The notes under the pieces were generated by a model. That model searched no databases and was not told where the DNA came from. It worked only from the letters and a program-made list of their open reading frames with translations. DNA of 11,969 nt from Planctomycetota bacterium (GTDB lineage Bacteria > Planctomycetota > B15-G4): contig QNBX01000139.1 of NCBI GenBank assembly GCA_003644265.1, positions 1 to 11,969 of the forward strand, read 5' to 3'. Below, piece after piece: positions 7,713 through 11,969 of this stretch (its first letter is position 1; every line of letters begins with the position of its first letter). Made by a program: the position numbers and the translations under genes.

Positions 7713-8561
7713 TCAGCCTTCGTAGATCTCGGCCACTTCGTCGTTCTGGGCGGTGGAGCTGCCGGTCACGAAGCTGCCCAGCATGTTGGCGCCGGACGCG
7801 CTGAGCGTCTCCAGCGTCTGCTCTGCCTGGTGCCGCAGCGTGTCGTGCAGGGAGACCACCAGCACCACACCGTCCATCGTGCGCGCGGCATGGGAGGCGT
7901 CCGCGAACACGTTGCTCGGGGGCGTGTCCACCAGGATGTAGTTGAAGTCCCGCTTGAGGTGGCGCACCAGGTCGAGCACGTACTCGCTGCCCAACACCTC
8001 ATTGGGCTTGTCGGTGGGACGGCCGGCGGACAGCACGGTGAGGTTGGGGTTGGCCGCGCGCTGCAGCGCCTGGCGCGGATCGACCCGATCCAGCAGCACG
8101 TCCGTCAGCCCCGGCCCACGCTCCATGCCGAACAGCTCGTGCAGCCTCGGCGCGCGCAGGTCCATGTCCACCAGGCACACGCGCAGCCCCGGGAATTCCG
8201 ACAGGCTCAACGCGACGTTGGCCACCGTGATCGACTTGTCGCCATCCGGCGTCGGCGATGTAAACAGGATCGTGCGCGGCGCGTCGCCCGGGTTCATGGC
8301 CCGCAGGTTGGTGCGGAAGGCGCGGTACTGCTCGGCCTGATAGCTGTGGGGCTCGTGGAACACCACCAGCCGGCTGTCCAGCGACCCGTCCACCAACACA
8401 ACCAGGTCGTCCTCAGCAGGGAGCTGATCGAGCTCCCGGTGCCGTGGACGCAGCCAGCCCAGGGGGAGGCGCATGGACGCTCGCTCGCTCACAGAGAAGA
8501 AGGGGAAACGGTCACGGGGCCCCTCGACCGGCGGGGACTCCTCGCTTGAGTGTTCCTGCAA
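7713..8561 (-). CDS. BY-kinase / CpsD-CapB-like P-loop ATPase (MinD fold) with aberrant Walker A
   Basis: This is a soluble protein of up to 282 residues. The conserved AEQYRAFRTNLR (76-87), a P-loop region SPTPDGDKSI (102-111), Walker A' CLVDMDLRAPRL (129-140) and Walker B YILVDTPP (208-215) place it with bacterial tyrosine kinases and related ATPases of exopolysaccharide systems, in the MinD/ParA superfamily. The P-loop is odd: the usual PGxGKST appears as PDGDKSI, so both conserved glycines are replaced. There is no tyrosine-rich tail; a single Tyr, Y280, lies three residues from the end. No Wzz-type membrane domain is present. Starts are uncertain: TTG 8561 has GGAAG 10 bases upstream, while GTG 8492 and ATG 8474 are alternatives that remove a variable polar N-terminus. 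It is divergent from the coiled-coil and actin genes. It could be a weak or inactive kinase, or a positioning ATPase. Confidence 0.83.
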   Translation of the reverse strand: MQEHSSEESPPVEGPRDRFPFFSVSERASMRLPLGWLRPRHRELDQLPAEDDLVVLVDGSLDSRLVVFHEPHSYQAEQYRAFRTNLRAMNPGDAPRTILFTSPTPDGDKSITVANVALSLSEFPGLRVCLVDMDLRAPRLHELFGMERGPGLTDVLLDRVDPRQALQRAANPNLTVLSAGRPTDKPNEVLGSEYVLDLVRHLKRDFNYILVDTPPSNVFADASHAARTMDGVVLVVSLHDTLRHQAEQTLETLSASGANMLGSFVTGSSTAQNDEVAEIYEG

Positions 8562-8609
8562 CCGGCCCGCGCTTCCAGAGACTCGCGCTGATCCATCTTG
8601 GAATCGTGC

Positions 8610-8629
8610 TCGGCTGCCGCCCCAGCCGA
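8610..8629. promoter_or_regulatory. Inverted repeat in the divergent intergenic region
   Basis: TCGGCTG at 8610-8616 pairs with CAGCCGA at 8623-8629 around 6 bases. It sits inside the roughly 150-base region between the divergent ATPase and coiled-coil genes, where an operator for both would be expected. In such GC-rich DNA a 7-base stem can occur by chance. Confidence 0.25.
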
Positions 8630-8682
8630 TAGGTGGCCCAGCCTCTCCCGCCCGCCAGGAGACGCCGCCCCCCGCCGCCCGT

Positions 8683-8688
8683 TACACT
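8683..8688 (+). promoter_or_regulatory. Putative -10 element for the coiled-coil/actin operon
   Basis: TACACT (within GTTACACTCA) matches the TAnnnT -10 pattern and stands out in GC-rich surroundings. It predicts a transcript start near 8694 and a leader of about 20 bases before the ATG at 8715. That leader would begin with ACCCC (8693-8697), which can pair with GGGGT (8703-8707) just before the start codon. No clear -35 is visible. Confidence 0.42.
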
Positions 8689-8714
8689 CACGACCCCAAA
8701 TCGGGGTGCCCGCC

Positions 8715-9485
8715 ATGAGTCGTTCGCTCGCTCGAAACATCTACCACCTGATGCGCGGCGCCGCCCGGCGCACGACGGTGGACGAGCTGCGGAAACAGGG
8801 TCGCAGGACCGTCTCCGTGCTCAATTTCCGAGACGTCCAGGATCTCATCGAGCAGGCCGTCGAGAACACGCTCAAGCGCCGTGGGCTCAAGTTGGATGGC
8901 CGTGGCATCCACGAAGAGGTGCGCCTGGAGTTCCTCGCGCTCATGCGCGAGCGGGACATGCTGCGCAAGACGGTCGAGGACCTGCTGCATGAGCGTGAGC
9001 GGCTGGCCGAGAACCGCGAGCGCCTCGATCGGGCCCTGACGGCGACCACTTCGGAGTACCGCTCCGCCCAGAAAAGCGAGGTGGTCGAGGAGGCCGATGA
9101 GCTGGCTGCCCTGGCGGCCGAGGTCGAGGCGGCCCTGCGCGATACCCTGGCCGACACCCCGGCTGAGACCACCGAGGAGGCGGTCGAACTGGTCAACGAG
9201 GCCTTCGCTCGTCAGCGTGCTGTGACCCTCGAGCGGGCTCAGACAGCTCATGAGGCCAACCTGCATCGGCTCGAACGCCGCATGTCTCGTCTCAAGAGCA
9301 AGCTCTCAGAGACCGAGGAGATGTTGGCGCGGGCCCAGTCGGAGCCCGAGCTGGCGGCCATCCCGGGACAGCCCGTGGCGGCCGGCCTGGACAGCGCCGA
9401 CCCCGCATTCGAGACCAAGACGGAACTGCTGAGCGAGATCTTCAAGCTGAACGTCGAGCTGCGGGAGATGCTCGAGAAGAACTGA
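8715..9485 (+). CDS. Coiled-coil protein upstream of the MamK-like actin, function unknown
   Basis: This encodes 256 residues, predicted almost entirely helical and charged, with no signal peptide and no membrane segment. An Arg-rich N-terminus (about 1-33) leads into a hydrophobic-patterned helix (VLNFRDVQDLIEQAVENTL, 35-53). Long Glu/Arg/Leu heptad-like stretches follow at about 64-118 and 121-146, then 155-212. A Pro/Ala/Gly-rich linker (213-231) precedes a short terminal helix (233-256, KTELLSEIFKLNVELREML). The start at 8715 is chosen because it follows the -10 element at 8683 and because codons further upstream in frame are non-coding in character. The gene precedes the actin-like gene by 94 bases on the same strand, so a joint operon is likely. 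The architecture suits a filament-binding, cross-linking or anchoring partner, but that is inference from context. No family recognised. Confidence 0.85.
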   Translation: MSRSLARNIYHLMRGAARRTTVDELRKQGRRTVSVLNFRDVQDLIEQAVENTLKRRGLKLDGRGIHEEVRLEFLALMRERDMLRKTVEDLLHERERLAENRERLDRALTATTSEYRSAQKSEVVEEADELAALAAEVEAALRDTLADTPAETTEEAVELVNEAFARQRAVTLERAQTAHEANLHRLERRMSRLKSKLSETEEMLARAQSEPELAAIPGQPVAAGLDSADPAFETKTELLSEIFKLNVELREMLEKN

Positions 9486-9491
9486 TTGAAC

Positions 9492-9520
9492 CCGCGACCC
9501 TCGTCAAGACAGGATCGCGG
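9492..9520 (+). repeat. Weak stem-loop after the coiled-coil gene
   Basis: CCGCGA at 9492-9497 pairs with TCGCGG at 9515-9520 around 17 bases, just after the stop at 9485. It may attenuate read-through into the actin gene or stabilise the upstream mRNA; it could equally be chance in GC-rich DNA. Confidence 0.22.
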
Positions 9521-9555
9521 TCCCGAACCACGGCGCGACAGTGAGCGCGTCCCCC

Positions 9556-9565
9556 GGTTGCAACC
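9556..9565. promoter_or_regulatory. Perfect 10-base palindrome before the actin-like gene
   Basis: GGTTGCAACC is self-complementary and ends 14 bases before the ATG at 9580, just upstream of its ribosome site. It could be a protein binding site or a structure modulating translation of the actin separately from the coiled-coil gene. No known operator is recognised. Confidence 0.25.
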
Positions 9566-9569
9566 ACCC

Positions 9570-9576
9570 GAGAGAG
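9570..9576 (+). promoter_or_regulatory. Purine-rich ribosome binding site of the actin-like gene
   Basis: GAGAGAG lies 3 bases before the ATG at 9580 (GAGAG with 5 bases' spacing). It favours 9580 over the in-frame GTG at 9541, which has no comparable site and adds residues of non-coding character. Confidence 0.5.
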
Positions 9577-9579
9577 ACC

Positions 9580-10647
9580 ATGTCCAAGCAAGAGCAAGAG
9601 CAAGAGAAGGATGCCATCTACATCGGCATGGATCTGGGCACGTCCCGCACCGCCATTGCGGCCAGCAACGGCGTGCGCGAGAGCCTGCCGTCGCTCGTGG
9701 GTTATCCCAAGGACGTGGTCTCGATGAAGCTGCTGAAGCGCGACTCGCTCTTCGGCGATGACGTCGTGCGCCACCGCCTCTCGCTGAACGTGTTCCGGCC
9801 GCTCGAGCACGGCGTCATCAAGGGCTCGGGTGAGAACAAGCGGGGCATCCCGGAGGACGAGGCCGACGCCAACATGACCGCCGCGCGCCAGCTCGTGAAG
9901 CACGCCATCGCCATGGCGCGCCCGCCGGCCGACGCCCTGGTGTACTGCGTCATCGGCGCCCCCGCCGAGGCCAGCAACACCAACCGCAAGGCCCTGCTGG
10001 AGGCCGCTCGCGAGGTGATCGACTCGGTCATGTTGTGCAGCGAGCCCTTCGCCGTGGCCTACGGCCTGGACGTGCTCACCGACGCCCTGGTGATCGACAT
10101 CGGCGCCGGCACCACCGACCTGTGCCGCATGCACGGCACCCTGCCTCAGACCGAGGACCAGGTCACCATCGATCAGGCCGGCGACGCCATCGACGAGCTG
10201 CTCGAGGAGCTCATCCGCAAGAACCACGCGGAGGTGCAGTTCAGCCGGCAGATGGCCATGGAAGCCAAGGAGAAGTTTGCCACGGTGCGCGAGGGAGCCG
10301 GCCCGATCCACGTGACCTGGCCGGTCGACGGCAAGCCCACCAAGATCGACATCTCCAAGGAGATCCGCGAGGCCTGCCTGTCGATCGTGCCGCACATCGT
10401 GGGCGCGCTGCAGAAGCTCGTGTCATCGTTCGACCCGGAGTTCCAGGCCACGCTGCGCGGCAACGTGCTGCTGGGCGGCGGCGGCAGCCAGATTCGCGGG
10501 CTGTCCGACGCCATCACCGATTACATGGAGGAGCACCTCGGCGGCGGCAAGGTCAAGCAGGTCGACGAGGTGGTCTACGCCGGCGCCAACGGCGCGCTCA
10601 AGATCTCCAAGGACATGCCCCCGGAGTTCTGGGAGCAGCTCTCCTGA
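9580..10647 (+). CDS. MamK-like actin-family filament protein
   Basis: This 355-residue protein has the actin/HSP70 ATPase fold. Phosphate-1 is MDLGTSRTAIA (17-27, D18). The SEPFAVAYGLD segment (154-164) includes E155, in the place of the catalytic Glu of MamK. Phosphate-2 is VIDIGAGTTDLC (171-182, D173), the adenosine loop is LLGGGGSQIRGL (297-308), and a connect-type helix lies near YAGANGAL (333-340). From memory, the segments VGYPKDV, EDQVT, EF/YQAT and the ending PPEFWEQL match MamK far better than MreB, ParM or DnaK. MamK is about 347 residues and forms filaments that align magnetosome vesicles. Differences here are a Gln-Glu N-terminus made by a hexanucleotide repeat, and about 10 extra residues (around 81-97, KGSGENKRGIPEDEADA) before the helix AARQLVKH. 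The likely role is a dynamic filament that positions something in the cell. The cargo is unknown, since no magnetosome genes are visible. Confidence 0.9.
   Translation: MSKQEQEQEKDAIYIGMDLGTSRTAIAASNGVRESLPSLVGYPKDVVSMKLLKRDSLFGDDVVRHRLSLNVFRPLEHGVIKGSGENKRGIPEDEADANMTAARQLVKHAIAMARPPADALVYCVIGAPAEASNTNRKALLEAAREVIDSVMLCSEPFAVAYGLDVLTDALVIDIGAGTTDLCRMHGTLPQTEDQVTIDQAGDAIDELLEELIRKNHAEVQFSRQMAMEAKEKFATVREGAGPIHVTWPVDGKPTKIDISKEIREACLSIVPHIVGALQKLVSSFDPEFQATLRGNVLLGGGGSQIRGLSDAITDYMEEHLGGGKVKQVDEVVYAGANGALKISKDMPPEFWEQLS
9589..9606 (+). repeat. Tandem hexanucleotide CAAGAG, three copies
   Basis: Three exact copies of CAAGAG lie at 9589, 9595 and 9601, inside the first codons of the actin-like gene, and encode Gln-Glu three times. 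Copy-number change would stay in frame and only alter the length of the charged N-terminal tail. The run is unusually A-rich for this DNA. Confidence 0.85.
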
Positions 10648-10693
10648 CCAGCGGCGCCTGGGGCCGCGAGCCCCCGCGCCCCGCCTTCAGCTG

Positions 10694-10747
10694 ACGACGC
10701 GACGCGCGCCGGCGCCACGACGGACGCGTCGGCGCCGGCGGTGTCGT
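10694..10747. terminator. Strong extended hairpin after the actin-like gene
   Basis: CGCCGGCGC (10707-10715) pairs with GCGCCGGCG (10732-10740). Inside it, CGACG (10718-10722) pairs with CGTCG (10727-10731) around a GACG loop, leaving a two-base bulge. An outer ACGAC/GTCGT pair (10694-10698 and 10743-10747) can extend it. It lies 46 bases after the stop and before the next promoter, as expected for transcript termination, but no T-tract follows. Confidence 0.5.
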
Positions 10748-10778
10748 ACGCGGGGCCGTCGCTCCACGCCGCTGCTGC

Positions 10779-10784
10779 TATCAT
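10779..10784 (+). promoter_or_regulatory. Putative -10 element upstream of the radical SAM gene
   Basis: TATCAT, preceded by GC, is close to the TATAAT consensus and ends 9 bases before the TTG at 10794. A transcript starting 6-8 bases downstream would be almost leaderless if 10794 is the start, or have a roughly 45-base leader if the ATG at 10836 is used. No ribosome site is visible before the TTG. Confidence 0.42.
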
Positions 10785-10793
10785 CCGGCGGTC

Positions 10794-11915
10794 TTGAACG
10801 CCCTGCGCTACCTGCCGTTTCTGCGGCGCGGCCTCATGCGCCGCGGCCCGCCCTTGCACCTCACGCTGTTCGTGACCGGCGCCTGCAACGCGCGCTGCCG
10901 GCACTGCTTTCACTGGCGTGAGGTCGAGGCGGGCCTGCGCGGCCCGACGCTCGAGCAGGTCGATCGCCTGGCCCGCTCCGCCGCGGGCATGGGGCCGCTG
11001 CTGTGGGTCAGCTTCGGCGGCGGCGAACCCATGCTGCGACGCGACCTGCCTGAGCTGGCCCGCTCGTTTGGCAGGCACGGGCTGCGGCACCTGGCCATCC
11101 CCACCAACGGCCTGGTCGAGGGCAGCCAGCACGACACCGTCGAGGCCACGCTGCAAGCCAACCCCGACACCTACCTGAGCGTGTCGGTGAGCTTCGACGG
11201 CCCGCCCGACGTGCACGATGCCATCCGCCAGGTGGAGGGCGGTCACGCGCGCTCCATGGCGTCCGTGCGCGCTTATCGCAGCCAGGCCAAGCGGCGCCCC
11301 CAGCTCGGCGTCGGCATCATCCTCACGCTCAGCGCCGAGAATCAGCACCTCATGGCCGCGCACCTCGAGCAGCTGGTGGACGAGCTGCGGCCCGACAACG
11401 TCACCATCAACCTGGCCCGCGGCGAGGCCATGGACCGCTCCCTGCTGGACGTCGACATCGCGCGCTACCTGGAGGTCGTGGCCACCAAGCAACGCCTCAT
11501 GCGCGAGGGCCGCCTGCCGTACTTCGACTTTCCGATGGCCGGCGTGGCCGTGGCGCGCGATCGGCTCATGTACCAGCACGTGGCGCGCATCGCGCGGGGC
11601 CAGCAACAGCCGCACCTCCCGTGCACGGCGGGCAGCCTCTCCGCGGTCATCTTCGAACAGGGCGAGGTGCACCCCTGCGAGATGCTGGGCCAGTCCCTGG
11701 GCAACCTGAACGACGTCGACTGGGACCTGGCGCGCCTGTGGTGCCAGCCCCAGGCGGACAGCCTGCGGCGCCAGATCAAGCACACCCGCTGCAGCTGCAC
11801 CTGGGAGTGCGCCCAGGCCGACAACGTGCTCTTCAACCCGCGCTCCTGGCCGGCCCTGGCACGGCAGACCCTGGCCGTGGGGCGCCCGCCGCGCCCGGCC
11901 AACGCCGCGCCGTGA
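10794..11915 (+). CDS. Radical SAM protein with SPASM-like C-terminal cysteine domain
   Basis: This cytoplasmic iron-sulfur enzyme is 373 residues from TTG 10794, or 359 from ATG 10836. The [4Fe-4S]-AdoMet site is GACNARCRHCF with C31, C35 and C38. SAM-binding and barrel motifs follow: SFGGGEPMLRRDL (73-85), PTNG (103-106) and SVSFDG (131-136). The C-terminal part carries C277 (LPCTAGS), C295 (EVHPCEMLG) and the cluster CSCTWEC (C333, C335, C339), as in SPASM/twitch proteins that bind extra clusters. Substrate is unknown. The stop overlaps the start of a probable glycosyltransferase (GTGA), which points to glycan or lipid-linked sugar modification rather than a peptide maturase, and no peptide precursor gene is evident next to it. 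The basic N-terminus (RYLPFLRRGLMRRG) could touch the membrane. The TTG start follows a -10-like box closely; ATG 10836 remains possible. Confidence 0.92.
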   Translation: MNALRYLPFLRRGLMRRGPPLHLTLFVTGACNARCRHCFHWREVEAGLRGPTLEQVDRLARSAAGMGPLLWVSFGGGEPMLRRDLPELARSFGRHGLRHLAIPTNGLVEGSQHDTVEATLQANPDTYLSVSVSFDGPPDVHDAIRQVEGGHARSMASVRAYRSQAKRRPQLGVGIILTLSAENQHLMAAHLEQLVDELRPDNVTINLARGEAMDRSLLDVDIARYLEVVATKQRLMREGRLPYFDFPMAGVAVARDRLMYQHVARIARGQQQPHLPCTAGSLSAVIFEQGEVHPCEMLGQSLGNLNDVDWDLARLWCQPQADSLRRQIKHTRCSCTWECAQADNVLFNPRSWPALARQTLAVGRPPRPANAAP

Positions 11916-11969
11916 GCGACGGCCCCAACCTGGGCCTGCTGGTGCCCTGCCGCAACGAGGCCGCCGTGC
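11912..11969 (+). CDS. Start of a probable family 2 glycosyltransferase (partial)
   Basis: GTG at 11912 overlaps the previous stop (GTGA) and the frame remains open to the end of the window. The 19 visible residues contain NLGLLVPCRNEAAV, which resembles the first beta strand and loop of GT-A family 2 glycosyltransferases (typically VPxYNE or VPxRNE). The coupling implies that it acts in the same pathway as the radical SAM protein. Only the N-terminus is present, so the family call is tentative. Confidence 0.6.
   Translation, partial: MSDGPNLGLLVPCRNEAAV

Noticed and set aside
9580..10647. MreB or DnaK as the identity of the actin-fold gene
   Set aside because: MreB has a GGGTTE-type phosphate-2 loop and DnaK has a large substrate domain. 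This protein ends at 355 residues and shows MamK-type segments from start to end.
7713..10647. A complete magnetosome gene island
   Set aside because: No mamA, mamB, mamM, mamE, mamQ, mamI or mad-type genes other than the actin are visible in the window.
1..11969. CRISPR arrays, tRNA or rRNA genes, insertion sequences, attachment sites
   Set aside because: No regularly spaced repeats, transposase motifs, terminal inverted repeats or recognisable RNA genes were seen on either strand.

Overview
The window is a very GC-rich, gene-dense stretch of a bacterial chromosome. It has short spacers, GTG and TTG starts, and several start/stop overlaps. The genes are metabolic and cell-organisation genes; I saw no insertion sequence, phage gene, CRISPR array, tRNA or rRNA. 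The composition, the repeated pattern of a -10-like hexamer just upstream of a start codon, and the mix of glycogen enzymes, a tyrosine-kinase-like ATPase and a MamK-type actin suggest a high-GC Gram-negative such as a deltaproteobacterial/Myxococcota-type lineage. That assignment is a weak inference.

Region 1 (1-707): the 3' end of an unidentified membrane protein, overlapped by GTGA by a small protein with several CxxC zinc-ribbon pairs and two membrane helices. Region 2 (796-5048): a two-gene glycogen operon. glgX (debranching) and glgB (branching) are separated by one base and are closed by a hairpin at the convergent junction. Region 3 (5056-5765, minus strand): two small unrecognised membrane proteins joined by TGATG. 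Region 4 (5935-7479): an SLC13/DASS-family anion transporter with an unusual second half of its binding signature.

Region 5 (7520-10647) is the most interesting part. On the minus strand there is a MinD/BY-kinase-like ATPase with an abnormal P-loop, followed by a possible very small gene. Divergent from it, on the plus strand, are a long coiled-coil protein and then an actin-like protein. The actin resembles MamK, the filament that aligns magnetosomes, much more than MreB or DnaK. No other magnetosome gene is visible here. The three genes look like an undescribed filament system: an actin, a coiled-coil partner and a ParA/MinD-type or tyrosine-kinase-type ATPase. This is a hypothesis from gene order and sequence only.

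Region 6 (10694-11969): a strong hairpin, then a radical SAM/SPASM protein overlapped by GTGA by the beginning of a probable family 2 glycosyltransferase that runs off the end of the window.
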